64,000 nt of DNA from Syntrophomonadaceae bacterium (GTDB taxonomy: Bacteria > Bacillota > PH28-bin88): positions 112,794 through 176,793 of the forward strand of contig JAGXSE010000065.1 in assembly GCA_018333865.1 (NCBI GenBank), given 5' to 3'. The translations under genes and the position numbers were made by a program. Numbering within the stretch: the stretch's first letter is position 1; every line of letters begins with the position of its first letter. This document shows, in pieces, positions 1 through 9,889 of this stretch. Under the pieces are notes generated by a model that searched no databases, was not told where the DNA came from, and saw nothing but the letters and a program-made list of their open reading frames with translations.

Positions 1-692
1 CCGAATACAAAGAAATTGTCAAGTATTTACCTGATAATATGAAGGTTATCACTACTTCCGGGAAAATATTTACCTGTGCTTGGATGCTAATGGGATTTGA
101 GCATTTTTGCATGTCGCTAATAACTGACCCAGATTTGATAAAAAGAGTTTTCGACAAGGTAGGGGAAATTCAATATCAAGTGCTAGAAAGGGTTCTGGAA
201 CATGACGTTGTAAAAGCAGTATGGATGCCGGATGATGTTGCGTATTCAACAGCATTAATGGTATCTCCACAATATTTGAGAAAGTATTTATTTCCCTGGT
301 ATCGAAAATTCAGCGAAACATGCAAACAATTAGGCTTGCCTTTTATATATCATTCAGATGGGATGCTAGTAGAGATTCTAGATGATTTAATAGATATTGG
401 TTTTAATGCATTGCATCCAATTGAGCCCAAGGCTATGAATATCTATGACATAAAAGATAAGGTGCGTAATAAATTATGCTTAATTGGCAATTTAGATTTG
501 GGTTACACACTGACTAGAGGCACACCTGAAGAAGTTATTGCAGAAACTAAAGAACGAATAGCTTATCTTGCACCCGGCGGCGGATATTGTGTAAGCGCAA
601 GCAATTCAATTCCTTCATATGTTCCACTAGATAATTATAAAGCAATGCTAAAAACTACATTTGAATACGGTAAATATCCAATAAACATCTAG
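1..692 (+). CDS. URO-D family methyltransferase (MtaA/CmuA-like), 5' end outside window
   Basis: The frame is open from base 3, so the N-terminal part lies before the window; the ATG at 39 is probably internal. The visible ~230 residues resemble the C-terminal half of the uroporphyrinogen decarboxylase superfamily. They include a YHSDG motif near residue 105 (counting from the ATG), then NALHPIEP and LIGNLDLG, which form late TIM-barrel strands. In anaerobes this family often moves methyl groups between corrinoid proteins and coenzyme M or tetrahydrofolate, as well as decarboxylating uroporphyrinogen. The next gene carries a corrinoid-binding domain, which favours a methyltransferase role (inference). 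Base composition is visibly more AT-rich than the following 30 kb, so it may have a different origin. Confidence 0.7.
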   Translation, partial: EYKEIVKYLPDNMKVITTSGKIFTCAWMLMGFEHFCMSLITDPDLIKRVFDKVGEIQYQVLERVLEHDVVKAVWMPDDVAYSTALMVSPQYLRKYLFPWYRKFSETCKQLGLPFIYHSDGMLVEILDDLIDIGFNALHPIEPKAMNIYDIKDKVRNKLCLIGNLDLGYTLTRGTPEEVIAETKERIAYLAPGGGYCVSASNSIPSYVPLDNYKAMLKTTFEYGKYPINI

Positions 693-755
693 TTAAAACG
701 CACTCCAATTGAATGCCAAACTTAGCTGACATGCTTTAATAAAGGATGTGTAATA

Positions 756-2624
756 GTGAGTTTCCACCTTGACAGAATCATTCAATTCATTCTGGCAGGA
801 AATGCTGCGAAGGTCAGAGAACAAATATTAGATGCGATTGATGTGGGGATAGATCCGGTAGACATTGTCAAGGACGGGTTGATTCCGGCTATGAACCAGG
901 TTGGGGCCAAATTTGAGCGCGATGAAATCTATGTTATCGATCTGTTAATTGCTGCCCGGGCCATGCAGGAAGGATTGAAGGAGCTGAAACCATATTTAAA
1001 GGCTGTGGATTTTCCCTGTGCGGGCCGTGTTGTAATCGGTACGGTAGCCGGAGATTTGCATGATATCGGTAAAAACCTGCTCGGGCTGATGTTGGAAGCC
1101 GCCGGCTTTGAAGTGATCGATCTGGGGGTAGATGTGCAACCAATGGCCTTCGTCGAGGCAGTAGTTCAACATCAGCCTCAGGTACTTTGCATGTCAGCAT
1201 TGCTCAGCTCTACAATAAATGGGATGGAACAAACGATTCTGGCCTTAAAAAAGGCAGGCTTGCGGGAACAGGTTAAGGTGGCGGTAGGGGGAGCGCCTGT
1301 CACAAAAAATTTGGCGCGCAAACTAGGCGCGGATGCCTATGCTCCTGATGCTGTTGCCGCAGTCAGAGCAATTAAGGACATCTTGGAATATACCGATGGT
1401 GTATTGTCTGAGCAGATCTTAAAAAAAATATTCGCAGCCGCTGAGCCCGTCCAATTGCAGGCGATATTCTTTTCTCTGGCGGAATTAAATCTGATCTTGC
1501 AGGATCCTTTTGGCAATCTGGTTTCGCCGGCAGAAAAATACTCCTCTTGTTCCGACCTGTGCAACCTGGTAAGGGAGGCATGGTCAAGCGCTGAAATGCA
1601 CGGAAAGGTTTTTAGTCAAGTAAATTTGCGGGAGGAGTTAAATGGTGTTTTTGCCTACCGTTGCCGGGCCGGACTTTTAGAGATAGCATACCCATTGACG
1701 ACTGAGGCGGGAAAGATCGGAACTCTGATTTGCGGCCATTTTCTTCTGGAAGGGGATTTTCCGTCAGAGGTTAAGATTCCCCTAGCTGTTCCTATTTTTA
1801 CCCGTGAGCGGTTAGATCTTGTTAGTCGGCTTTTAGTTTATTTTGGCGACCGGATTAAGGAATTGGCTGGAGTAGTTGCCGCAAATATTCAGTTGGAAAA
1901 CCAACAGGACAGCTTTATTCACTTTTTGCGGCACCAGCACCAGCTAGAGGAAGCCCTGCGTGATGCCGAGTTAAAAGTCCTTCAATCGCAAGTCAATCCT
2001 CATTTTCTTTTTAATTCCCTGAATACTGTTGCTCGTTTGGCCCTGCTGGAAGGGGCTGAGTATACAGAAAAGGTGGTTCGTTCCCTGGCCAGGTTAATGC
2101 GCTATAGCCTGTACCAGGTTAAGGCCATGGTTACAGTGCAGGAGGAGATCAAGGCTGTTCAGGACTACATCGTAATTCAAGAAACCCGGTTCAACGGGCG
2201 CATCGTTGGCAGGGTAGACGTGGCTAAAGATATTTTGACTGCACGCATCCCTTGCATGATCCTGCAGCCCTTGGTGGAAAACGCCTGCCGCCACGGTCTT
2301 GAACCTCTAAAAGAGGGCGGTGTGGTGGAGCTGCGGGGAGACCTAAGGGCAGGGCAGGTTTGTTTTGAAATAACTGATAACGGTGTGGGCATACCGGAAG
2401 AAGTAAGCAAAGAAATTTTCCCCCAATCAACTCGTGTAAAAAACAAAGGCCAGACTACCGGAGTAGGTATCGCTAATGTTTACCGGCGCCTGCAGTATCA
2501 CTTTGGCAGCCGCTGCGCATTAGATATTAAAAGCGCCCCCGGATTGGGGACCAAGGTTTATTTGGCCTTTCCTTATGAAGAGCTTGGGAGGGAGGATACC
2601 CATGCTGCGGTTGATAATTGCTGA
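756..2624 (+). CDS. Corrinoid-binding + PocR-domain sensor histidine kinase
   Basis: A 622-aa fusion. Residues 1-215 form a methyltransferase-type B12-binding module: a helical cap, then a Rossmann domain with the DxHxxG signature D100-L-H102-D-I-G105. Residues about 225-350 resemble a PocR sensory domain (CRAGLLEIAYPL, paired cysteines). A linker follows, then a LytS/YesM-type kinase: QVNPHFLFNSLN with the phospho-acceptor His, an N box (LVENACRHG), G boxes (DNGVGIP, TGVGIANV). No membrane segments are seen, so it is probably cytosolic. GTG start with AAAGGA upstream; it overlaps the response-regulator gene by 23 nt. The natural reading is a kinase that senses a corrinoid, or the methylation state of its own cofactor, and signals to the next gene. 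The ligand is inferred. Confidence 0.85.
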   Translation: MSFHLDRIIQFILAGNAAKVREQILDAIDVGIDPVDIVKDGLIPAMNQVGAKFERDEIYVIDLLIAARAMQEGLKELKPYLKAVDFPCAGRVVIGTVAGDLHDIGKNLLGLMLEAAGFEVIDLGVDVQPMAFVEAVVQHQPQVLCMSALLSSTINGMEQTILALKKAGLREQVKVAVGGAPVTKNLARKLGADAYAPDAVAAVRAIKDILEYTDGVLSEQILKKIFAAAEPVQLQAIFFSLAELNLILQDPFGNLVSPAEKYSSCSDLCNLVREAWSSAEMHGKVFSQVNLREELNGVFAYRCRAGLLEIAYPLTTEAGKIGTLICGHFLLEGDFPSEVKIPLAVPIFTRERLDLVSRLLVYFGDRIKELAGVVAANIQLENQQDSFIHFLRHQHQLEEALRDAELKVLQSQVNPHFLFNSLNTVARLALLEGAEYTEKVVRSLARLMRYSLYQVKAMVTVQEEIKAVQDYIVIQETRFNGRIVGRVDVAKDILTARIPCMILQPLVENACRHGLEPLKEGGVVELRGDLRAGQVCFEITDNGVGIPEEVSKEIFPQSTRVKNKGQTTGVGIANVYRRLQYHFGSRCALDIKSAPGLGTKVYLAFPYEELGREDTHAAVDNC

Positions 2625-3420
2625 TGATGAGCCCTTAGAGCGGGAAGCGATTAAACTTATCTGCAGGCGTTTACGGCCAGATTGCGAGATAGCAGGAGAA
2701 GCCGCTGATGGTAAAGAGGCCTTGCAAAAAGCCCTGGCCATCAAACCTGACGTGATGTTTTTAGATATCAAGATGCCGGAAATGGATGGTTTGACCCTGG
2801 CCAGCCATGTCCGCAGTTTAATTCCCGATGTCCGTATGGTAATTATCAGTGCCTATGGGGAATTTGCGTATGCTAAAAAAGCTTTGTCTCTGGGTGTGTC
2901 TGATTACCTGTTAAAGCCGGTGGAAACAGAAGAAATCATTAGCCTCCTGGATGAGTTGACCAAAGAAATTACATCAGAAAAAAGAATTAAAAAAGAACTT
3001 CAGCATTTCATGCCTTCTCTGCTAGAAAGTTGGACCGGGGCTTTTGGCGGCCAGTTTTTGGGGGGAGTTTTTGGAAAAGAAGCCTATACCGAAATTATTG
3101 CAAAGGCAATCAATTATGTAGAGGAGTTCTACTGGCAGGACCTATCCCTGGAAGGGACCGCCAGTCGTTTTTTCCTCAGTCCTTGTTATTTCAGCCGGCT
3201 GTTTAAACGCTATAAGGGCTGCACATTTTCTGAATACCTAATTTTGCTCCGGGTAAAAGAGTCTCGCAGGCTGTTGTTAACAACTAATCTGCCGGTGGCA
3301 GAAGTAGCTTTTAAAGTTGGTTATCGTGATGCCCGGTATTTTGGTCAAGTTTTTAAAAAAATGACAGGGATGACCCCTGGCAGTTTTCGCAGACTGGGAG
3401 TGATATGGGATGCCAAATGA
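2602..3420 (+). CDS. AraC-type response regulator (YesN-like)
   Basis: 272 aa from the ATG at 2602, preceded by GGGAGGGAGG at good spacing; an upstream in-frame start at 2575 has no such site. Residues 1-120 are a receiver domain: acidic pair DDE after LRLIIA, phospho-acceptor Asp in MFLDIKMPEMDG, conserved Lys in LLKPVE. Residues about 165-270 hold two AraC-type helix-turn-helices (ATASRFFLSPCYFSRLFKR and VAFKVGYRDARYFGQVFKK). It is the cognate partner of the overlapping corrinoid/PocR kinase and probably activates local methyltransferase or corrinoid genes. The stop codon overlaps the next start. Confidence 0.9.
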   Translation: MLRLIIADDEPLEREAIKLICRRLRPDCEIAGEAADGKEALQKALAIKPDVMFLDIKMPEMDGLTLASHVRSLIPDVRMVIISAYGEFAYAKKALSLGVSDYLLKPVETEEIISLLDELTKEITSEKRIKKELQHFMPSLLESWTGAFGGQFLGGVFGKEAYTEIIAKAINYVEEFYWQDLSLEGTASRFFLSPCYFSRLFKRYKGCTFSEYLILLRVKESRRLLLTTNLPVAEVAFKVGYRDARYFGQVFKKMTGMTPGSFRRLGVIWDAK

Positions 3421-4090
3421 GAATCTGGATAGCGCTTTGGTAATTTGCTGTGGGGTGTTGCGGCATCAAATTGAAGCCATCGGGGCTGTAAACCACCAAT
3501 TTCTTTATTTGGAGCCAGGCTTGCACCGCAACCCCGACAAACTGAGGCAAGAGTTGCAAAAGACCATTGATCACTCTGGAAATTACTCAACTCTGCTGTT
3601 GGGATACGGACTGTGCAGCAGGGCGGTAGCCGGTTTGCAGACGGCCCCGCACCAGAGATTAGTTATTCCGAAGGTAGATGATTGTATCGCCTTATCTCTT
3701 GGGTCACGCAACAGATATTGCCAGGAATTCAAAGAACGCCCAGGCACCTATTACTTTACTAAAGGCTGGATTGAAGCGGCAGAAGATCCGTTGAAAGAGT
3801 ATCACAAGAGTGTGGTCAAGTTTGGCGAGGAGCTGGCTCTCTGGGCTGCCCGGGAGTGTTTGAAGCATTACCAGCGGGCAGTGTTAATTAGAACCGGTGA
3901 AGAAGAGCTGGCAGTCAGCCGCGAGTATGTGCATAATTTTGCCCAGTTTTTTAACCTGCATTACGAAGAAATGGATGGCTCCCTGGACTACTTGCAGCAA
4001 TTGCTGTTCGGCCCCTGGGATGATGACTTTGTGGTAGTTGATAGCGGTTCGCCGGTACAAGAGGATTCTTTTTCCGCCTCTTTTGCTTGA
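3410..4090 (+). CDS. DUF1638 family protein
   Basis: A 226-aa protein recognised as DUF1638-like by the early ICCGVLRHQIEAI and LLLGYGLCS motifs, the VPKVDDCIALSLGS-like segment (here IPKVDDCIALSLGS), and the GTYYFTKGW motif. The function is not established; the family often sits beside corrinoid methyltransferase genes, which fits the first genes of this window. Several conserved Cys/His could bind a metal. It overlaps the response regulator stop by 11 nt and so belongs to the same operon. The stop codon overlaps the -35 hexamer of the pyr promoter. Confidence 0.75.
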   Translation: MPNENLDSALVICCGVLRHQIEAIGAVNHQFLYLEPGLHRNPDKLRQELQKTIDHSGNYSTLLLGYGLCSRAVAGLQTAPHQRLVIPKVDDCIALSLGSRNRYCQEFKERPGTYYFTKGWIEAAEDPLKEYHKSVVKFGEELALWAARECLKHYQRAVLIRTGEEELAVSREYVHNFAQFFNLHYEEMDGSLDYLQQLLFGPWDDDFVVVDSGSPVQEDSFSASFA

Positions 4091-4116
4091 CAAAACATTA
4101 GCATAAAAGATAAAAT
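4087..4116 (+). promoter_or_regulatory. SigA-type promoter for the pyr genes
   Basis: TTGACA at 4087-4092, an 18-nt spacer and TAAAAT at 4111-4116, upstream of the first PyrR leader. The -35 hexamer overlaps the stop codon of the preceding gene. Confidence 0.6.
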
Positions 4117-4133
4117 AAATTCAATAAAACATA

Positions 4134-4824
<691 letters not shown>

Positions 4825-4854
4825 CTGACAATAACACTAACAGAATCTCCGGTT

Positions 4855-4929
4855 CCTTTTAAACCGGTTCCGCGAGGCCGGAAAGGGAGCGCCTGAAATT
4901 CAGGCCTCCCTCTGGCTGGCGGGAGGCCT
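4855..4929 (+). promoter_or_regulatory. Second PyrR-binding leader upstream of pyrB
   Basis: The loop core GGTTCCGCGAGGCCGG at 4865-4880 repeats the first leader's PyrR site. It is followed by overlapping hairpins: CCTGAA/TTCAGG (4892-4904) and AGGCCTCCC (4902-4910) with GGGAGGCCT (4921-4929). The last stem is perfect but lacks a proper U-run (AACTATTTATC follows), so termination may be weak or may depend on another factor. Confidence 0.75.
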
Positions 4930-4961
4930 AACTATTTATCACTCAGAAGGAGGCAGCAACC

Positions 4962-5903
4962 ATGGCTTTTGGGCGGAAAGATTTACTTGGAATGCAAGAG
5001 CTATCGCGGCGAGAAATTGAATTGATTTTAGAGACAGCCGTTCCTATGAAAGAGATTCTTACCCGGGATATCAAAAAGGTGCCTACCCTCCGGGGCCGCT
5101 CAATCCTAACCCTATTTTACGAGTCCAGCACCCGGACCAGGACTTCTTTCGAGGCAGCGGCAAAATACATGAGTGCCGACACCTTCAATATTGCTACTAA
5201 TACCAGCAGTGTAACCAAAGGTGAAAGCCTGGTAGACACCGCATGGAATCTGGAAGCAATGGGAGTAGATGTGGTTATTATCCGGCACTCTGCTTCCGGT
5301 GCGCCTCATTACCTGGCTAAAAGACTGAAAGCCTCGGTAATTAATGCCGGAGACGGCACACATGAGCATCCTACCCAGGCCCTTCTGGACATGTTTACAA
5401 TTCAAGAAAAACTAGGCCGGTTAGAGGGCATGGAAGTTGCTATTGTGGGGGATATTTTGCATAGCCGTGTCGCCAGGTCCAACATCCTGGGCTTAGTGAA
5501 AATGGGGGCCAAAGTCCGGGTAGTGGGACCCAGCACATTAATGCCGAAGGAAATCAGCGATCTGGGGGTTACCGTTTATTCCCGCATTGAGGAAGCCCTG
5601 GAAGGGGTAGATGCAATCAATGTGCTTAGAATCCAAAGGGAAAGGCAGCAAAAGGGGCTTTTTCCATCCCTGAGAGAATACGCCAAGCTTTATTGTGTCA
5701 CTCCCGGGCGGGTCCGTTATGCCAAGCCGGGGGCTTTGGTTCTGCATCCGGGGCCAATGAACCGGGGAGTGGAAATCGCACCCGAAGTAGCCGACGGCCC
5801 CCAGTCAGTGATATTGGAGCAGGTTACCAACGGAGTTGCAGTGCGGATGGCCATACTTTATTTGATTATGGGAGGTGCGGGCTCACATGGAGTTACTGCT
5901 TAA
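4962..5903 (+). CDS. pyrB: Aspartate carbamoyltransferase catalytic subunit
   Basis: 313 aa, normal length. It catalyses carbamoyl phosphate + L-aspartate to N-carbamoyl-aspartate, the first committed pyrimidine step. Carbamoyl-phosphate loop [11 protein letters not shown] is at about residues 48-58; [12 protein letters not shown] and LHPGPMNRG are also present. ATG start behind AGAAGGAGG. It overlaps pyrC by 17 nt, which indicates translational coupling. No regulatory chain (PyrI) is seen nearby, as in the Bacillus-type enzyme. Confidence 0.97.
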   Translation: MAFGRKDLLGMQELSRREIELILETAVPMKEILTRDIKKVPTLRGRSILTLFYESSTRTRTSFEAAAKYMSADTFNIATNTSSVTKGESLVDTAWNLEAMGVDVVIIRHSASGAPHYLAKRLKASVINAGDGTHEHPTQALLDMFTIQEKLGRLEGMEVAIVGDILHSRVARSNILGLVKMGAKVRVVGPSTLMPKEISDLGVTVYSRIEEALEGVDAINVLRIQRERQQKGLFPSLREYAKLYCVTPGRVRYAKPGALVLHPGPMNRGVEIAPEVADGPQSVILEQVTNGVAVRMAILYLIMGGAGSHGVTA

Positions 5904-7188
5904 AAACGGTAGAACCATCGATCCGGCTAATAAACTGAATAAGGCTTTTGACGTCAGGGTATCCCGGGGAGTGATTACCGAGATAGGTCCGAATTTGCCG
6001 GCGGAAAAAGGGGAACAGGTGCTGGATATTGCAGGCTGTGTTGTTGTGCCGGGCCTGGTGGATATGCATGTCCACCTGCGGGAGCCTGGTTTTGAGGGGA
6101 AAGAGACCATTCATACCGGTACCAGGGCGGCCGCAATGGGTGGATTTACTGCCGTGGCGGCAATGCCCAATACCCACCCGGTGGTGGACAACCAGGCTAT
6201 GGTCAGGTTTGTGCTGGCCAAGGGCCAAAACGATGGGCTGGTGCCGGTCTTGCCAATAGGGGCAATTACCAAGGGGAGTAAGGGCGAGGAATTAGCTGAA
6301 ATGGGGGAAATGGCAGAGGCAGGTGCGGTAGCCTTTTCTGATGACGGAAAAACTGTGGCTTCCTCAGCTCTGATGCGCAGGGCGATGGAGTATAGCAAAA
6401 TGTGGGATAGACCCATTATCTGCCATTGTGAAGACCTGTCTTTGGCAGCGGAGGGTGTCATGCATGAAGGGTATTATTCCATGCTCCTTGGCTTAAAAGG
6501 CATTCCTGCCGCTTCAGAGGAGATTATGGTAGCCAGGGAGATCATCCTGGCTGAAACCACAGGGGCGCGGGTCCACATTGCGCATGTCAGCACAGCTGGT
6601 GCCGTTTTCCTGATCAGGGAAGCTAAAAAGCGGGGTGTGAAGGTGACCGCTGAGGCTGCCCCCCACCATTTCAGCCTGACAGACCGGGCTGTGGAGGGTT
6701 ATGATACCAGTACCAAGGTGAACCCGCCTTTAAGGAGCGAGGAACATGTGGCTGCGGTCTTGCTGGGTTTGAAGGACGGTACTCTGGATGTTATTGCCAC
6801 GGATCATGCTCCCCACGCCATTGAGGAAAAAGATGTGGAATATGATTATGCGCCTTTTGGCATTATCGGTCTGGAAACGGCGGTTCCCCTGGCAGTAACT
6901 TACCTGATCGAACCGGGATATGCCTCCTGGGCCCAGGTGGTCAGCCTTCTTTCTATAAACCCGGCCAGAATTTTGGGTCTATCACGGAGCCTGACAGTTG
7001 GGAGCAGCGCGGATATCACTGTGATTAACCCACAGTTGGAAAAGACTGTGGACCCGCAAACATTTTTCAGCAAGGCCAGAAATACGCCTTTCACCGGAAA
7101 AGTCTTGCGGGGCTGGCCGGTAGCTACAATAGTTAAAGGCCGCCTGGTAATGGAAAACGGCAGGCTAATGACTGAGGAGTATCTGTAG
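5887..7188 (+). CDS. pyrC: Dihydroorotase (class I)
   Basis: 433 aa from ATG 5887, with GGGAGGTG about ten nt upstream; an in-frame GTG at 5875 overlaps that site and is less likely. It cyclises carbamoyl aspartate to dihydroorotate. Zinc ligands lie in [15 protein letters not shown]; further metal/active-site motifs are [18 protein letters not shown] and ATDHAPH. It belongs to the pyrBC operon. carAB, pyrK, pyrD and pyrE, often in the same operon in related bacteria, are absent here and must be elsewhere. Confidence 0.96.
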   Translation: MELLLKNGRTIDPANKLNKAFDVRVSRGVITEIGPNLPAEKGEQVLDIAGCVVVPGLVDMHVHLREPGFEGKETIHTGTRAAAMGGFTAVAAMPNTHPVVDNQAMVRFVLAKGQNDGLVPVLPIGAITKGSKGEELAEMGEMAEAGAVAFSDDGKTVASSALMRRAMEYSKMWDRPIICHCEDLSLAAEGVMHEGYYSMLLGLKGIPAASEEIMVAREIILAETTGARVHIAHVSTAGAVFLIREAKKRGVKVTAEAAPHHFSLTDRAVEGYDTSTKVNPPLRSEEHVAAVLLGLKDGTLDVIATDHAPHAIEEKDVEYDYAPFGIIGLETAVPLAVTYLIEPGYASWAQVVSLLSINPARILGLSRSLTVGSSADITVINPQLEKTVDPQTFFSKARNTPFTGKVLRGWPVATIVKGRLVMENGRLMTEEYL

Positions 7189-7200
7189 TAAATCATTAAT

Positions 7201-7935
7201 TTGCAAATTAAGGAGGGGACAACCATAAAGTTAAGCGAGAGGATTGTCATCGCCCTTGATGTAGATACTGAATACCAGGTAGAAAGACTTGTTGAAGAGT
7301 TAGGCAATCATGTGGGCATGTTTAAGATCGGATTGCAGTTAATCCACAACTTGGGGCCGTCGGTAATTGATCTGGTACATCAGCGTGGCGGGAAGGTTTT
7401 TGCGGATTTTAAATTCCATGATATTCCCAATACTGTTGCACAGGCCTCCCGGGCTGTAGCCCGCAAAGGTGTGGCCATGTTCACCCTGCATGCATCGGGA
7501 GGCAAAGAGATGTTAAGAGCCGGAGCTGAAGCTGCGGCGGCAGAAGCCGAAAAAACTGGCATTCCTGCTCCTGCTGTCCTTGGGGTAACGGTCCTGACAA
7601 GCTGGAGCCAGACTGCTTTTTCTGAAGAGATGGGAATAATTAAGCCCATTTCCCAGGTTGTAAAAGAATGGAGCCAGCTAGCGCAGGTAGCCGGCCTTCA
7701 TGGAGTGGTTGCTTCTCCTATGGAAATCAAGGAAGTGCGGTCAAGCTGTGGAGAGGATTTCCTGGTAGTAACCCCCGGAGTGCGTCCCCCTGGTGCCTAC
7801 CAGGACGACCAGCAGCGGGTAATGACCCCAGCAGAAGCAATTTCAGCCGGGGCTAACTTCCTGGTTATCGGCCGCCCAGTGACTGCTGCCCCTGATCCAG
7901 CTGCTGCCCTGACCTCTATTCTGGCAACACTTTAA
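7201..7935 (+). CDS. pyrF: Orotidine 5'-phosphate decarboxylase
   Basis: Converts OMP to UMP. The catalytic motif FADFKFHDIPNTV is at about residues 63-75; the phosphate-binding end (TPGVRPPG, GANFLVIGRPVTAA) is intact; about 235-244 aa, as expected. The start is odd. The TTG at 7201 has no Shine-Dalgarno site, whereas a strong AAGGAGGGG (7209-7217) sits just before an in-frame ATA at 7225, followed by KLSERIVIALDV, exactly where homologues begin. The coordinates use the conventional TTG. Confidence 0.95.
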   Translation: MQIKEGTTIKLSERIVIALDVDTEYQVERLVEELGNHVGMFKIGLQLIHNLGPSVIDLVHQRGGKVFADFKFHDIPNTVAQASRAVARKGVAMFTLHASGGKEMLRAGAEAAAAEAEKTGIPAPAVLGVTVLTSWSQTAFSEEMGIIKPISQVVKEWSQLAQVAGLHGVVASPMEIKEVRSSCGEDFLVVTPGVRPPGAYQDDQQRVMTPAEAISAGANFLVIGRPVTAAPDPAAALTSILATL

Positions 7936-7941
7936 GCAAGA

Positions 7942-7966
7942 AGCCGGGAGAGCTCCCGGCTTTTTT
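7942..7966 (+). terminator. Rho-independent terminator after pyrF
   Basis: Perfect stem AGCCGGGA/TCCCGGCT around GAGC, then six T. It ends the pyr operon right at the 3' end of the convergent rqcH gene. Confidence 0.9.
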
Positions 7967-7967
7967 A

Positions 7968-9740
7968 TCATCTGATACCAAGTTTCTTAATGATTTCAGC
8001 ATCCGGCGTTACAAAAAGGGTTTTATGGTGATCGTAAATAACCATGCCCGGTTTGCCGCCTTTTAACTTGCGGACATGTTTGGCCAGGGTGTAATCAACC
8101 GGTACATTGGCAGAATTGCGGGCCTTGCTGAAATATGCAGCTAGCATGGCGGCAAGGAGCAAGGTATCAGGGGGAAGGTCAGCCTTTTCAGACCGCACTA
8201 CCACATGGGAGCCGGGAACATCCTTGACATGAAACCAAAGATCTCTTTCCCTGGCCCACTTTAAAGAAAGGTACTCATTCTGCAGGTTATTCCGGCCAAT
8301 CATAATGGTCAATCCGTCCCTAGATTCCACTTCCCATGGCCTGCTTATTTCCTCTTTTGGCATCTTTTTCTGACCTGGTCTTGGAGCACTGCTCTTTACC
8401 AGGCCGGCCTTTTCCATCTCCTGTTTAATTGCTGACAGATCGGCTGCTTCGGCTGCCTGATCAACAGCAAAGAGGAGACTGTCAAGATACTGGGCTTCCA
8501 GTCGGGATTTGGCAATTTGCTCCAGAGCCTGTACGGCAGTATTTTTGGCTTTAGTATATTTTTTATAATACCACTGGGCATTTTCAGCCGGGGTTAATTG
8601 GAGGTTTAAAGCAATCTTAACCAGGGGACCATCCGGCTGATAGTAGTTTTCCAGTTCCACCTCAGCCTGCCCGCAAGTTATTTGATGCATATTGGCCGTA
8701 AGAAGCTCTCCTTTAAGTCGCAGTTCACCGGCATTTCCAGCCTGCCGCAGGTCTTCTTCCTGTAGTTCCAGTTTCTTATCAATCCGTTTTATCTCTTTTG
8801 TGAGAACAGAGTTCAGGTGATTACGTGCCTGGCGAATTTTTTCAGCTGCCATTTTCCAGCCATAAAAAGCATCGATAGCTTGGCTGATAGTGGAAAATGA
8901 CCTTTTCTTTACACCTTCATACTGAAGGAGGTCGAAAGCTGCAAAGGCCACCGGATTTTGGGGATCTCCCACCAATGTAGGAATGAATCGGTTCTCCAAA
9001 GCGGCGGCGGCATACTGCATGATCTTTTGCCACACCAGCCTTAATTCCAGCTGGCCGCACTGATCGACAGTCAACTCCAGGGGTAAGCCGGCGGAAACTA
9101 TTGCTTCTCTGGCTAATAATGGGCTAAATCCAGCCACAGTTTCAGCAATAACTTTGGCCAGTTGAGCGTTCAGGGAGCAGGTGAGAACAGCATGAAAGAA
9201 TTGTTCTTCATTGAGTTGGGCTGGATCCAGTTTCGCCTGATCCGGCGGGCTTACATAAGGCCGCCCTGGCAAGATCTCCCGGTAACGGCTTAAAGCACTG
9301 GAATAACGCTTAATACCGTCGAGAATAAGATTGGTATCCCTATCAATTAAAATAATATTGCTGTGTTTGCCCATCACTTCACATGCCAAGACCTTTTCTT
9401 GCCACCTCCCTAACTCATCATAGGCCTGAACCCTGAACTGCATCAACCGTTCCCAGGGTGGCTGATCGATCCCTACAATCCTGCCACCCTCAAGGTGTTT
9501 GCGTAAAACCATACAAAACAGCGGAGGAGCAGCAGGATTTTCCCTCTCTTGTTCTGTCAGGTGTACTCTGGCATGAACTGCATGGCTGGACAAAAGCAAT
9601 GTTTTGTTAGTTTTATTCTGCCTGATATGAAGGACTACGGTATCTTCCGAGGGTTGGTAAACTCTGTTAATCTTGCCATCAATCAATTGTTGCTTTAGTT
9701 CCGCCAATACAGCAGTCATCACAAAGCCATCAAAAGCCAT
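7968..9740 (-). CDS. rqcH: RqcH / NFACT family ribosome quality-control protein (FbpA-like)
   Basis: 590 aa. The N-terminal NFACT-N domain starts MAFDGFVMTAVLAEL and contains the NKINRVYQ-like segment (here GKINRVYQP). A helical coiled-coil middle lies at about 280-430, and a C-terminal NFACT-R domain contains WFHVKDVPGSHVVVR at about residues 505-520. Known members bind stalled 60S/50S-peptidyl-tRNA complexes and add alanine tails; older annotation calls them fibronectin-binding proteins. ATG start with AAAGGAAGT upstream. Convergent with pyrF. Confidence 0.93.
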   Translation of the reverse strand: MAFDGFVMTAVLAELKQQLIDGKINRVYQPSEDTVVLHIRQNKTNKTLLLSSHAVHARVHLTEQERENPAAPPLFCMVLRKHLEGGRIVGIDQPPWERLMQFRVQAYDELGRWQEKVLACEVMGKHSNIILIDRDTNLILDGIKRYSSALSRYREILPGRPYVSPPDQAKLDPAQLNEEQFFHAVLTCSLNAQLAKVIAETVAGFSPLLAREAIVSAGLPLELTVDQCGQLELRLVWQKIMQYAAAALENRFIPTLVGDPQNPVAFAAFDLLQYEGVKKRSFSTISQAIDAFYGWKMAAEKIRQARNHLNSVLTKEIKRIDKKLELQEEDLRQAGNAGELRLKGELLTANMHQITCGQAEVELENYYQPDGPLVKIALNLQLTPAENAQWYYKKYTKAKNTAVQALEQIAKSRLEAQYLDSLLFAVDQAAEAADLSAIKQEMEKAGLVKSSAPRPGQKKMPKEEISRPWEVESRDGLTIMIGRNNLQNEYLSLKWARERDLWFHVKDVPGSHVVVRSEKADLPPDTLLLAAMLAAYFSKARNSANVPVDYTLAKHVRKLKGGKPGMVIYDHHKTLFVTPDAEIIKKLGIR

Positions 9741-9889
9741 TCAAGTACTTCCTTTCAATCATTGTAACCATATCCAGTATAACATTCACTTCTGGCTGAG
9801 GCAATTTGCCAAAGGACGGCATTTTTTGCAGATGGTAAGCATAGCCATTTTAAGAAGATAACTACCATCAGAGGGAGGATCAGGGGTAA

